Source of the DNA: Pseudoponticoccus marisrubri
GTDB taxonomy: Bacteria > Pseudomonadota > Alphaproteobacteria > Rhodobacterales > Rhodobacteraceae
Assembly: GCF_001482405.1 (NCBI RefSeq)
Contig: NZ_LPXO01000004.1
Location: forward strand, 248,001 to 312,000
Direction of reading: 5' to 3'
DNA length: 64,000 nt
This document shows, piece after piece, positions 54,476-63,654 of this stretch. Position 1 is the first letter of the stretch; the number at the start of each line of letters is the position of its first letter. A program made the translations under genes and the position numbers. The notes under the pieces are model-generated. The model was not told the DNA's origin, did not search any database, and saw nothing but the letters and a program-made list of their open reading frames with translations.

Positions 54476-56986
54476 ATGACCGAACCACGCAGCCTGACCC
54501 TGTCGGTCGAGGGCATGTCCTGCGCCTCCTGCGCGGGCCGCGTGACCCGGGCGCTGGGCGCGGTGGAGGGGCTGCACGATGTCTCGGTGAACCTCGCCGA
54601 TGACAGTGTCCGCCTCACTGCCGCCTCGCCCGAGGCGCTGTCGGCCGGGCTGGCCGCGCTGGACGAGGCGGGCTACCCGGCCCGGGCCGCCACCACCCGC
54701 CTGCAGGTCGAGAAGCTGAATTGCGGCTCTTGCGTGGGCCGCGTCGACCGGGCGCTGCGGGCCGTGCCCGGGGTGCGCGAGGTCTCGGTCAACCTTGCCG
54801 ACGGGACCGCGCAAGTCAGCCATGCGCAGGGCGCGACCACGCCCGAGGCGCTGGCCGCCGCGAGCACCGCCGCCGGCTACCCGGCACAGGTCGCCGAGGC
54901 CGACGCGCCGCTCGATCCGGACGGGCGCCGGGATGCCGAGGCCGAGGCGCTGCGCCGGTCCACCTGGATTGCAGCGCTTCTGGCCCTGCCGGTCTTCCTG
55001 GTCGAGATGGGCGGCCACGCGGTGCCCGCGCTGCATCACTGGATCGCCGCCACGATCGGGCTGCAGGACAGCTGGATGCTGCAGGCCGCGCTGACCGCCG
55101 CGATCCTTGCCGGGCCGGGGCGGATCTTCTTCCGCCGCGGCGTGCCGGCCCTCTTGCGCGGCGCGCCCGACATGAACAGCCTCGTCGCGCTCGGCGCGGG
55201 CGCGGCCTTCACCTATTCGATGGTCGCGACCTTCCTGCCGGGCCTGCTGCCCGAGGCGGTACGTGCCGTCTATTTCGAGGCCGCGGCGGTGATTGTCGTG
55301 CTGATCCTCTTGGGCCGCACGCTCGAGGCGCGCGCCAAGGGCCGCACCGGCGCGGCGATCCGCAAGCTCCTGGGCCTGCGCGCGAACACCGCCCGCGTCC
55401 TGCGCGACGGCCAGCCCGAAGAGCGCCCGATCGCGCAGCTCCAGCCCGGCGACCTGATCCTCGTCCGCCCGGGCGAACGCATCGCCACCGATGGCGAGGT
55501 GGTCGACGGCCAGAGCCATGTCGACGAAAGCATGCTGACCGGCGAGCCGTTGCCGGTGGACAAGGCGGCCGGCGACGCGGTCACCGGCGGCACGGTGAAC
55601 GGCGCGGGCAGCCTGACCTTCCGCGCCACGCGGGTCGGCGCCGACACGGTGCTGGCCCAGATCGTGCGCATGGTGCAGGAGGCGCAGGGCGCGCGCCTGC
55701 CGATCCAGGGGCTCGTCGACCGCATCACCCTGTGGTTCGTGCCCGCCGTCCTGGCGACGGCGGCGCTGACCGTTCTGGCCTGGCTGGTCTTCGGCCCCGA
55801 CCCGGCGCTGACGCTGGCTCTGGTGGCCGGGGTCTCGGTGCTGATCATCGCCTGCCCCTGCGCCATGGGGCTGGCCACGCCCACCTCGATCATGGTGGGC
55901 ACCGGCCGCGCCGCCGAGCTGGGCGTGCTGTTTCGCAAGGGCGACGCGCTGCAAGCCCTGTCCGGCGTGGGGATCGTCGCGCTGGACAAGACCGGCACGG
56001 TGACCGAGGGCCGCCCAGAGCTGACCGACCTCATCTGCGCCGAGGGGCAGGATCGCGCCCGCATCCTCGGCCTCGTCGCCGCGGTCGAGGCGCGCTCGGA
56101 ACATCCGGTGGCCCGGGCCATCCTGCGCGCGGCAGAGCGCGAGGACGTGCCGCGCCGGACGGCCAGCGATTTTACCTCCGCGCCCGGCTTCGGCGTGGCC
56201 GCCCAGGTCGACGGGCAGCGCGTCATCGTGGGCGCCGCCCGGCTGATGGCGCGCCACGGCATCGAGCTCTCCGCGCTCGCAGGCGCGGCCGATGGGCTCG
56301 CGGCACGCGGGCGCACCGCGCTCTTCGTGGCCGTCGACGGGGTGGCGGCGGCCGTGCTCGGCGTGGCCGACCCGGTCAAGCCTTCCAGCCGCGCTGCCAT
56401 CGCGGCGCTCAAGGCCAGCGGGATCGAGGTGGCGATGATCACCGGCGACCGGGCCGAGACCGCGCGCGCCATCGCCGCCGAGACCGGCATCGACCATGTT
56501 CGCGCCGACCTGCTGCCCGAAGGCAAGGTGGCGACGCTGCGCGACCTGGCCGGCAGCGGCCGCAGGCTGGCCTTCGTGGGCGACGGGATCAACGACGCGC
56601 CGGCGCTGGCGCAGGCGGATGTGGGCATCGCCATCGGCACCGGCACCGATATCGCCATCGACGCGGCGGACGTGGTGCTGATGTCGGGCGACCTGCGCGG
56701 CGTGGCCAACGCGGTCGAGATCTCGCGCCGCACCATGACCAATATCCGCCAGAACCTGTTCTGGGCCTTCGCCTACAATACCGCGCTGATCCCGGTGGCG
56801 GCGGGCCTGCTCTATCCCGCGACAGGGCTGCTGCTCTCGCCGATGCTCGCGGCGGGCGCCATGGCGCTCTCCTCGGTCTTCGTGCTCAGCAACGCGCTGC
56901 GTCTGCGCCGCGTCGCGCCGCTCCTGCCCGAGGCAGAGACCGCCGCGCCGGCCCCGGACGGGCTGCGCGCCGCCCCGGCCGAATGA
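54476..56986 (+). CDS. copA: Copper-exporting P1B-type ATPase
   Basis: 836 aa. Two N-terminal heavy-metal domains with Cys pairs (GMSCASC, C16/C19; LNCGSC, C83/C86). Then eight helices and P-type ATPase motifs: TGEP (355-358), CPC metal site (460-462, [14 protein letters not shown]), DKTGT (504-508, phospho-Asp) and [16 protein letters not shown]. It exports Cu(I) from the cytoplasm. The ATG at 54476 follows GGAGAG; an ATG at 54464 and a long open frame upstream were rejected as they overlap the operator and palindromes. It is followed 11 bp later by cueR. Confidence 0.96.
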   Translation: MTEPRSLTLSVEGMSCASCAGRVTRALGAVEGLHDVSVNLADDSVRLTAASPEALSAGLAALDEAGYPARAATTRLQVEKLNCGSCVGRVDRALRAVPGVREVSVNLADGTAQVSHAQGATTPEALAAASTAAGYPAQVAEADAPLDPDGRRDAEAEALRRSTWIAALLALPVFLVEMGGHAVPALHHWIAATIGLQDSWMLQAALTAAILAGPGRIFFRRGVPALLRGAPDMNSLVALGAGAAFTYSMVATFLPGLLPEAVRAVYFEAAAVIVVLILLGRTLEARAKGRTGAAIRKLLGLRANTARVLRDGQPEERPIAQLQPGDLILVRPGERIATDGEVVDGQSHVDESMLTGEPLPVDKAAGDAVTGGTVNGAGSLTFRATRVGADTVLAQIVRMVQEAQGARLPIQGLVDRITLWFVPAVLATAALTVLAWLVFGPDPALTLALVAGVSVLIIACPCAMGLATPTSIMVGTGRAAELGVLFRKGDALQALSGVGIVALDKTGTVTEGRPELTDLICAEGQDRARILGLVAAVEARSEHPVARAILRAAEREDVPRRTASDFTSAPGFGVAAQVDGQRVIVGAARLMARHGIELSALAGAADGLAARGRTALFVAVDGVAAAVLGVADPVKPSSRAAIAALKASGIEVAMITGDRAETARAIAAETGIDHVRADLLPEGKVATLRDLAGSGRRLAFVGDGINDAPALAQADVGIAIGTGTDIAIDAADVVLMSGDLRGVANAVEISRRTMTNIRQNLFWAFAYNTALIPVAAGLLYPATGLLLSPMLAAGAMALSSVFVLSNALRLRRVAPLLPEAETAAPAPDGLRAAPAE

Positions 56987-56997
56987 AAGGAGACGTC

Positions 56998-57390
56998 ATG
57001 AATATCGGCGACGTGGCCCGGGCCTCGGGCCTGCCGGCCAAGACCATCCGCTACTACGAGGAGATCGGCCTCGTCACCCCGCGCCGCGGCGCCAACGGCT
57101 ATCGCAGCTTTCGCGACAGCGACCTGCACAAGCTGACCTTCCTCGGTCGCGCCCGGGCGCTCGGCTTCTCGATCGAGGATTGCCGCACGCTGCTCGCGCT
57201 CTATGAGGATGACCACCGCGAAAGCGCACAGGTCAAGCAGGTGGCCGAGGATCACCTCGCCCGGATCGACGACAAGATCGCACAGCTGCAGGGCATGCGC
57301 GCCACGCTCGCGCGCCTCGTCGAGGCCTGCAGCGGCGATCACCGCCCCGACTGCCCGATTATCGAGGATCTGGGCCAGCCCGGCCGCTGA
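56998..57390 (+). CDS. cueR: Copper-responsive MerR-type regulator CueR
   Basis: 130 aa. N-terminal HTH MNIGDVARASGLPAKTIRYY, then the coiled-coil dimerisation helix and the metal-binding loop CSGDHRPDC with Cys111 and Cys119, the diagnostic Cu(I)/Ag(I) pair. It activates copA by untwisting the long-spacer promoter upstream of it. GAAAGGAG precedes the start. It starts 11 bp after copA's stop. Confidence 0.95.
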   Translation: MNIGDVARASGLPAKTIRYYEEIGLVTPRRGANGYRSFRDSDLHKLTFLGRARALGFSIEDCRTLLALYEDDHRESAQVKQVAEDHLARIDDKIAQLQGMRATLARLVEACSGDHRPDCPIIEDLGQPGR

Positions 57391-57411
57391 GCCGAAGGGC
57401 ACCGTCCCGCT

Positions 57412-57434
57412 CTTTCATCTTTCCACAAATACTC
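57412..57434 (-). repeat. GAGTATTT dispersed element, copy 4
   Basis: Read on the minus strand this is GAGTATTTGTGGAAAGATGA plus AAG, differing at a single position from the copy at 18900-18922. It starts 21 bp after the cueR stop. A GC-rich hairpin (gccgggggc/gcgcccccat region) follows to the right. Confidence 0.78.
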
Positions 57435-57540
57435 CGGGGGAGGCGCGCAGCGCCGGGGGCAGCGCCCCCATCCGCCGGTCCCGGTTTGCACCGCGCCTCG
57501 GGGCCGGGCTAGAACGGGGCAACCGCGACGGAGCTGCCCC

Positions 57541-58701
57541 ATGACCCCTCTCGACGACCCCTACCAGGACATCCGCGACGGCGTGCGCGCGCTCTGCGCC
57601 GAGTTCCCGCCCGAGTATCACCGCAAGGTCGATACCGAGCGCGGCTACCCCGAGGCCTTCGTCGATGCGCTGACCCGCGCGGGCTGGCTGGCGGCGCTGA
57701 TCCCCGAGGACTATGGCGGCTCAGGGCTCGGCCTGACCGAGGCCAGCGTGATCATGGAAGAGATCAACCGCGCCGGCGGCAATTCCGGCGCCTGCCACGG
57801 CCAGATGTACAACATGACCACGCTGGTCCGCCACGGCTCCGAGGCGCAGAAGGCGCGCATCCTGCCGCGCCTGGCCAGCGGCGAGATCCGCCTGCAGAGC
57901 ATGGGCGTGACCGAGCCCACCACCGGCACCGACACCACCCAGCTCAAGACCACCGCCGTCCGGCGCGGCGACCGCTGGGTGGTGAACGGGCAGAAGGTCT
58001 GGATCAGCCGCGTGCAGCATTCCGACTACATGATCCTGCTGGCCCGCACGACGCCGATCACCGACGTGGCCAAGAAATCCCACGGCCTGTCGATCTTCCT
58101 CGTCGACGTGGCCGAGGCGATGGCTAGTGGCATGCAGGTCAAGCCCATCGCCAACATGGTCAACCACGAGACCAACGAGCTGTTCTTCGACAATCTCGAG
58201 ATCCCCGAAGAGAACCTGATCGGCGAAGAGGGGCAGGGCTTCAAGTACATCCTGACCGGGCTCAATGCCGAGCGCGCGCTGATCGCGGCGGAATGCATCG
58301 GCGACGGCTACTGGTTCACCGACAAGGTCACCGCCTATGTCAGCGAACGGCAGGTCTTCGGCCGGCCCATCGGGCAGAACCAGGGCGTGCAGTTCCCCAT
58401 CGCCGAGGCCTATATCGAGACCGAGGCCGCCAGCCTGATGCGCTTCCGCGCCTGCGCGCTCTACGATGCCGGCCAGCCCTGCGGCGCCGAGGCCAACATG
58501 GCCAAGTACTTGGCGGCCAAGGCCAGCTGGGAGGCGGCCAATGCCTGCCTGCAATTCCATGGCGGCTTCGGCTTTGCCACCGAGTACGACGTGGAGCGCA
58601 AGTTCCGCGAGACGCGGCTCTACCAGGTGGCGCCGATCTCGACCAACCTGATCCTGTCCTACGTGGCCGAGCACGTGCTCGGCCTGCCGAGGTCCTTCTG
58701 A
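57541..58701 (+). CDS. Acyl-CoA dehydrogenase
   Basis: 386 aa, the common ACAD length. AALIPEDYGGSGLGLTEASV, MGVTEPTTGTDTTQLKTTAV and LQFHGGFGFATEYDVERKFR are typical. The position normally holding the catalytic Glu reads RLYQVAPISTNLILSYVAEH rather than I-Y-E-G-T, so the base may lie elsewhere, as in CaiA-like or isovaleryl-type enzymes. Its stop overlaps the next gene's start (TGATG), a CoA transferase, so substrate activation and oxidation are coupled. Confidence 0.92.
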   Translation: MTPLDDPYQDIRDGVRALCAEFPPEYHRKVDTERGYPEAFVDALTRAGWLAALIPEDYGGSGLGLTEASVIMEEINRAGGNSGACHGQMYNMTTLVRHGSEAQKARILPRLASGEIRLQSMGVTEPTTGTDTTQLKTTAVRRGDRWVVNGQKVWISRVQHSDYMILLARTTPITDVAKKSHGLSIFLVDVAEAMASGMQVKPIANMVNHETNELFFDNLEIPEENLIGEEGQGFKYILTGLNAERALIAAECIGDGYWFTDKVTAYVSERQVFGRPIGQNQGVQFPIAEAYIETEAASLMRFRACALYDAGQPCGAEANMAKYLAAKASWEAANACLQFHGGFGFATEYDVERKFRETRLYQVAPISTNLILSYVAEHVLGLPRSF

Positions 58702-59795
58702 TGCGCGCGCTCGAGGGGTTGGAGGTGGTGGCCGTGGAACAGGCGGTCGCCGCCCCCTTTGCCAGCGCGCGGCTGGCCGATGCCGGCGCGCATGTGGTCA
58801 AGGTGGAACGCCCCGAGGGCGATTTCGCCCGCGGCTACGACACGGCCGCCGCCGGGCAGTCGAGCTATTTCGTCTGGCTCAACCGCGGCAAGGAAAGCGT
58901 GGCGCTCGACCTTGCGTCCGAGGCGGGCCGCGCCCCGCTGGCCGAGCTGATCGCCGGGGCCGACGTTCTGATCCAGAACCTCAAGCCCGGTGCGCTGGGC
59001 CGGCTGGGCTTCGATCTCGACCGTCTGCACGCCGCTGATCCGCGGCTGATCTCCTGCTCGATCTCGGGCTATGGCGAGGACGGGCCGATGGCCGAGCGCA
59101 AGGCCTATGACCTGCTGATTCAGGCCGAATCCGGGCTCTGCTCGATCACCGGCGGTCCGGAGGAACCCGCCCGTGTCGGGGTCTCGGTCGTCGATATCGC
59201 CACCGGCGCCACGGCCCATGCCGCCATTCTCGAAGCGCTGATCCGGCGCGGTGTCACGGGGCAGGGCGCGCGGCTGTCGGTCTCGATGTTCGACGTGATG
59301 GCCGACTGGCTGACCGTGCCGCTGCTGAACCACGAGGCGGGGCAAACGCCGCGCCGCGTCGGGCTGGCGCATCCTTCGATTGCACCTTACGGCGTCTTCC
59401 ACCCCGCAAGCGGCCCGCCGATCCTGATCTCGATCCAGAGCGACCGCGAATGGCGGACGCTCTGCTCCGTGTTCCTGGGCGATGCCGCGCTGGGCACCGA
59501 TCCGCGCTTTGCCACCAATGTGGCGCGGGTGCAGAACCGCGACCGGACCGACGCGCTGGTCGCCACTGCCTTCGCGCGAATGCGCGCCGAGGACGCGGTC
59601 GAGATCCTGGCCGGCGCGCAGATCGCACTGGCCCGGGTCAATGACATGGCGGGGCTCTCGGCCCATCCGCACCTGCGGCGCATCACCGTGGACACACCGA
59701 ACGGCCCGGTTTCGATGCCAGCGCCCGGCGTGCAGGAGGCCGGTGCGCCCGTGCAGCCCGGCCCGGTGCCCGGCCTGCCCGACGCGACGGGCTGA
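58701..59795 (+). CDS. CaiB/BaiF family CoA transferase
   Basis: 364 aa, family III CoA transferase. VEQAVAAPFASARLADAGAH, then VVKVERPEGDFARGYD, then LNRGKESVALDLASEAGR and the catalytic Asp region ERKAYDLLIQAESGLCSITG. ISGYGEDGPMAERKAYD holds the aspartate that forms the glutamyl-CoA-like intermediate. It moves CoA between carboxylic acids, here probably onto the substrate of the linked acyl-CoA dehydrogenase. The 364 aa length is slightly shorter than CaiB. Confidence 0.92.
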   Translation: MRALEGLEVVAVEQAVAAPFASARLADAGAHVVKVERPEGDFARGYDTAAAGQSSYFVWLNRGKESVALDLASEAGRAPLAELIAGADVLIQNLKPGALGRLGFDLDRLHAADPRLISCSISGYGEDGPMAERKAYDLLIQAESGLCSITGGPEEPARVGVSVVDIATGATAHAAILEALIRRGVTGQGARLSVSMFDVMADWLTVPLLNHEAGQTPRRVGLAHPSIAPYGVFHPASGPPILISIQSDREWRTLCSVFLGDAALGTDPRFATNVARVQNRDRTDALVATAFARMRAEDAVEILAGAQIALARVNDMAGLSAHPHLRRITVDTPNGPVSMPAPGVQEAGAPVQPGPVPGLPDATG

Positions 59796-59881
59796 CGGTC
59801 CCGGCCCGCAGGCGTCGCGCGCGGGATGGATTCCCCCCCGAATTGCGGTATGGCCGGGGCAAGACAGGGACATGCGGCGGA

Positions 59882-60589
59882 ATGCAGGGATTCGGAGGCG
59901 TGCTGGGCGAAGCGGTCGGGCTCATCGCGCGATGGGACCCGGCGCTGGTCGAGATCGTCGGCCTGTCGCTGCGCGTCACCCTGACCTCGGTCGCGCTGGC
60001 CTGCCTGATCGGGCTGCCGCTGGGCGCCGTGACCGGCGCCTTCCGCTTTCCCGGCCGCCTGCCGCTGGCGGTGCTGCTGAACGCGCTGATGGGGCTGCCG
60101 CCGGTGGTGGTGGGGCTGACCGTCTACCTGCTGCTCTCGGCCTCGGGGCCGCTGGGGCCGCTGCGGCTGCTCTACACGCCGACCGCAATGATCGTCGCGC
60201 AGACCATCCTCGTTACCCCCATTGTTGCCGCGCTGACCCGGCAGGTCACCGAGGACCTGATGGGCGAATATGCCGAGCAGTTTGCCTCGATGCAGGTGGG
60301 CCCGCTCGACCGGGTGGGTGCGCTGCTCTGGGATGCGCGCTTTGCGCTGATCACCGTGGCGCTGGCCGGGTTCGGCCGCGCCGTGGCCGAGGTGGGCGCG
60401 GTGCTGATCGTGGGCGGCAACATCAACCATGTCACCCGAGTGATGACCACCTCGATCGCGCTCGAGACCTCGAAGGGCAACCTGCAGCTGGCGCTGGCGC
60501 TTGGCGTGGTCCTGCTGGGGCTGGCGCTGCTGGTCAACGCGCTGGCCATGACCGTCCGGCTGTCGGCGGCGCGCGCGGCCAATGTCTGA
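59882..60589 (+). CDS. tupB: ABC transporter permease, tungstate-type (TupB)
   Basis: 235 aa, five to six helices. The permease motif LWDARFALITVALAGFGRAV with EVGAVLIVGGNINHVTRVMT (the E-A-A-like coupling segment) and MTTSIALETSKGNLQLALAL match the TupB/WtpB group. It forms the membrane channel for tungstate. The ATG at 59882 is used with only a weak GGCGGA site close ahead. It overlaps the next gene by eight bases. Confidence 0.9.
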   Translation: MQGFGGVLGEAVGLIARWDPALVEIVGLSLRVTLTSVALACLIGLPLGAVTGAFRFPGRLPLAVLLNALMGLPPVVVGLTVYLLLSASGPLGPLRLLYTPTAMIVAQTILVTPIVAALTRQVTEDLMGEYAEQFASMQVGPLDRVGALLWDARFALITVALAGFGRAVAEVGAVLIVGGNINHVTRVMTTSIALETSKGNLQLALALGVVLLGLALLVNALAMTVRLSAARAANV

Positions 60590-61322
60590 AGCCCCTGCGA
60601 TGCCGGCGCTGCGCGCACGCGGGCTGGTCTATGCGACCGGCGGCCGCCGGCTGGTGGACGGGGTGGACCTGGATATCGCGGCCGGGCAGTGCACCGTGAT
60701 CCTCGGCCCCAACGGCGCGGGCAAGAGCCTGCTGCTGCGCCTGCTGCACGGGCTGATCCGGCCCAGCGCCGGCCGCGTGACCCGGGCAGGCGGGCGCGAG
60801 GCGATGGTGTTCCAACGCCCGGTGATGCTGCGCCGCTCGGTGCGGAGCAACCTGCGCTTTGCCCTCGGCGTCGCGGGGTTCACGGGGGCAGCGCGGCGCG
60901 CCCGGATCGACGAGGGGCTGCAGCTGGCCGGTCTGGCCGCGCTGGCCCGTCGCCCGGCGCGGTTGTTGTCCGGGGGCGAGCAGCAACGGCTGGCCATGGC
61001 GCGCGCGCTGGTCACCGACCCCGCGGTGCTGTTTCTGGACGAGCCGAGCGCCAGCCTCGACCCCGCCGCCACGCTGGCGGTCGAGTCGCTGGTGCGCGCG
61101 GCGCGTGCGCGCGGGGTGACGGTGGTGCTGGTCACCCATGATGCCGGGCAGGCGCGACGGCTGGGCGACCGGGCGGTCTTCCTGCAGGCCGGGCGGGTGG
61201 CCGAGGCCGGCCCGGCGGCCGAGCTGCTGAACGCCCCGCGCTCGGCCCCCGCGCAGGCCTGGCTGGACGGGCGGCTCTACGTGCCGCGGGATACGGAATA
61301 TCGGGACGGAAGGAAGGACTGA
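60582..61322 (+). CDS. tupC: ABC transporter ATP-binding protein, tungstate-type (TupC)
   Basis: 246 aa. Walker A is LGPNGAGKS, the signature is LLSGGEQQRLAMARALVTDP, Walker B is VLFLDEPSASLDP, with VTHD as the H-loop. It powers TupB. It begins eight bases before the tupB stop and ends one base before tupA. Confidence 0.93.
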   Translation: MSEAPAMPALRARGLVYATGGRRLVDGVDLDIAAGQCTVILGPNGAGKSLLLRLLHGLIRPSAGRVTRAGGREAMVFQRPVMLRRSVRSNLRFALGVAGFTGAARRARIDEGLQLAGLAALARRPARLLSGGEQQRLAMARALVTDPAVLFLDEPSASLDPAATLAVESLVRAARARGVTVVLVTHDAGQARRLGDRAVFLQAGRVAEAGPAAELLNAPRSAPAQAWLDGRLYVPRDTEYRDGRKD

Positions 61323-61323
61323 C

Positions 61324-62139
61324 ATGATCCGACACATGCTGATGGCCCTGCTGGCCGCCACGCTGCTGGCGCGGCCGGCCATGGCGCAGGAGGACGTGAT
61401 CCTCGTGCAATCGACCACCTCGACGCAGAATTCGGGGCTGTTCGACGCGATCCTGCCCGGCTTCGAGGCGGCGACCGGCATCGAGGTGCGCGTGGTGGCC
61501 GTGGGCACGGGGCAGGCGATCCGCAACGCGGCGCGCGGCGATGGCGACGTGCTCTTCGTGCATGCGCGCGCCGCCGAGGAGGCCTTTGTCGCCGAGGGGC
61601 ACGGGATCGCCCGGCATGACGTGATGTACAATGATTTCGTTATCGTCGGCCCCGCGGATGATCCCGCCGGCATCGCGGGCCTGTCGCAGGCCGGCGCGGC
61701 GCTGGAGCGGATCGCGGCGGCGGGTGCGCCCTTTGCCTCGCGCGGGGATGACAGCGGCACGCATATGGCCGAGCAGCGGCTCTGGGCGCCGCTGGAGGTC
61801 GATCTGGCCGCCGCCTCGGGCGACTGGTACCGCGAGACCGGTTCCGGCATGGGCGCCACGCTGAACGCGGCGGTCGCCATGGGCGCCTATGTGCTGACCG
61901 ACCGCGCCACCTGGATCAGCTTTGCCAACAAAAGCGATCACCGTGTGCTGGTCGAGGGCGATCCGGCGCTGTTCAACCAGTACGGCATCATCGCGGTGAA
62001 CCCCGCGCGCCATCCCGGCGTGCGCGCGGCGGCGGCGCAGCGCTTCGTCGACTGGGTGCTCTCCGAGGCGGGGCAGGCGGCCATCGCGGGCTACCGGGTC
62101 GACGGGCAGCAGCTGTTCTTTCCCAACGCCGCCCCCTGA
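61324..62139 (+). CDS. tupA: Tungstate ABC transporter substrate-binding protein (TupA)
   Basis: 271 aa. Signal peptide LMALLAATLLARPAMAQ (about residues 6-22). The TupA fingerprints are LVQSTTSTQNSGLFDAILPG (anion-binding Ser/Thr run) and FASRGDDSGTHMAEQRLWAP. It binds tungstate (or molybdate) in the periplasm. GGAAGGAC lies just upstream. The gene order permease, ATPase, binding protein differs from the more common tupA-B-C. Confidence 0.94.
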   Translation: MIRHMLMALLAATLLARPAMAQEDVILVQSTTSTQNSGLFDAILPGFEAATGIEVRVVAVGTGQAIRNAARGDGDVLFVHARAAEEAFVAEGHGIARHDVMYNDFVIVGPADDPAGIAGLSQAGAALERIAAAGAPFASRGDDSGTHMAEQRLWAPLEVDLAAASGDWYRETGSGMGATLNAAVAMGAYVLTDRATWISFANKSDHRVLVEGDPALFNQYGIIAVNPARHPGVRAAAAQRFVDWVLSEAGQAAIAGYRVDGQQLFFPNAAP

Positions 62140-62233
62140 GCCCCCGGGCGGCGCCGCACCCCATGGACAGGCGGCGCCACGTGCGTAGGGTGGCGATCAT
62201 GCACAGCGTGACCCCATCTTGTCGGCCGGGCAC

Positions 62234-63508
62234 ATGACCGGCCCCTCGCTCTGGCAGGACAGCGCCGAGGAGCGGTTTGCCGCCGCGCCGCTGGCCGGCG
62301 ATCTCGACGTGGACCTTGCGGTGATCGGCGGCGGCTTCACCGGTTGCTCGGCGGCGCTGGCCGCGGCGCGGCGGGGGGCCTCGGTCGCGCTGTGCGAAGC
62401 GCAAAGCATCGGGTTCGGCGGCTCGGGGCGCAATGTCGGGCTGGTCAATGCCGGGCTCTGGCTGCCGCCCGACAGCATCGCCGAGGTCATGGGGGAAGAG
62501 GCCGGCCACCGGCTGACCGCGGCGCTGGGGGCGGCGCCCGACCGGGTTTTCGACACGATCAAGGCCGAAAACATCGCCTGCGAGCCGGTGCGCGCCGGCA
62601 CGCTGCACCTGGCCCACAGCGCCGGGGCGGTGTCGGACCTGGCCGAGCGCGCGCGGCAGGGCAACCGCCACGGCGCGCCGATCCGGTTGCTGGATGCGGA
62701 GGAGACGGCCGAGCGCGTGGGCAGCCCGGTCTATCATGGCGCGCTGTTCGACCCGCGTGCGGGCACCGTGCAACCCTTGGCCTATTGCGCAGGGCTGGCC
62801 CGGGCGGCGCGCGATCACGGCGCGCAGCTCTTCGAACACACGCCCGCCACAGGCGTGGCGCGGCGCGAGGGACAGTGGGAGGTGCAGACCCCCGGCGGGC
62901 AGGTACGGGCACGCCGCCTGCTGGTGGCGACCAACGCCTATCATCAGGGGCTGTCCGGGGCGGTGCGCCCGCGCTTCACCACCGTGCATTTCAGCCAGTT
63001 CGCCACGGCCCCGCTGAGCGCGGCGCAGCGCGCGCGGATCCTGCCGGGCGGCGAGGGCTGCTGGGATACCGGGCTGATCATGTCCTCGGTCCGGATGGAC
63101 CGGGCCGGGCGGCTGATCGTGGGCGGCATGGGCAACGTCACCGGGCCCGGCCGCGCCGTGCATGCCGCCTGGGCCGGGCGGCTGCTGCGCCGGCTGTTCC
63201 CCGATCTCGGCCCGGTTGGGTTCGGCCATGCCTGGCAGGGGCGCATCGCCATGACCGCCGACCACGTGCCCAAGATCGTGGGGTTCGGGCCGGGCGCCTA
63301 CGCGGTTTTCGGCTATTCGGGGCGCGGCATCGCGCCGGGCACCGTGTTCGGCATGGCCGTGGCCGAGGCGCTGCTGGACGATTCGCCCGAGGGGTTGCCC
63401 GTCGCGCCGGTAGACCGGCATGGCGAGGTCCTGACCGGCCTTCGCAGCGCCTGGGTGGAGTTCGGCGCCACGCTGGTCCACGCCATGGCCGACCGCGGCA
63501 GGCGCTGA
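62234..63508 (+). CDS. FAD-dependent oxidoreductase (DAO / glycine oxidase-like)
   Basis: 424 aa. N-terminal FAD motif LAVIGGGFTGCSAALAAARR, then VALCEAQSIGFGGSGRNVGLV (a DAO hallmark with G-x-S-G-R-N). The C-terminal half contains the substrate-binding sheet (SSVRMDRAGRLIVGGMGNVT) and a final FGYSGRGIAPGTVFGMAVAE. It oxidises an amine or amino acid to the imine with FAD; the substrate is unknown and such proteins are often near gamma-glutamylputrescine or betaine genes. The ATG at 62234 is favoured over an in-frame TTG at 62219. Confidence 0.9.
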   Translation: MTGPSLWQDSAEERFAAAPLAGDLDVDLAVIGGGFTGCSAALAAARRGASVALCEAQSIGFGGSGRNVGLVNAGLWLPPDSIAEVMGEEAGHRLTAALGAAPDRVFDTIKAENIACEPVRAGTLHLAHSAGAVSDLAERARQGNRHGAPIRLLDAEETAERVGSPVYHGALFDPRAGTVQPLAYCAGLARAARDHGAQLFEHTPATGVARREGQWEVQTPGGQVRARRLLVATNAYHQGLSGAVRPRFTTVHFSQFATAPLSAAQRARILPGGEGCWDTGLIMSSVRMDRAGRLIVGGMGNVTGPGRAVHAAWAGRLLRRLFPDLGPVGFGHAWQGRIAMTADHVPKIVGFGPGAYAVFGYSGRGIAPGTVFGMAVAEALLDDSPEGLPVAPVDRHGEVLTGLRSAWVEFGATLVHAMADRGRR

Positions 63509-63603
63509 GCCGCCCGGCTGGGCGGATTCCGGCGCGCGCGGCTGCCGAAGGCGGGGATTCGCGCTTGCATGCCGTAGGGGCGATGGCGCATGAGGGCCGG
63601 AAC

Positions 63604-63615
63604 GTTAGGGCTAAC
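63604..63615. promoter_or_regulatory. Possible operator GTTAG-GG-CTAAC upstream of the alpha-glucosidase gene
   Basis: A short exact dyad centred 45 bp upstream of the start codon of the GH13 gene. LacI-family sugar regulators (AglR type) use dyads near this place, but no regulator is in the window. Confidence 0.4.
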
Positions 63616-63654
63616 ATTCACGAAACGAGACCTCACAGCTCGAAAGGGACGCAG

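Noticed and set aside
53120-56497. An 1125-aa open frame on the minus strand
   Set aside because: It lies opposite ychF and copA, which have full family motifs; its amino acid mix (Gly, Arg, His, Ala) is typical of a shadow frame.
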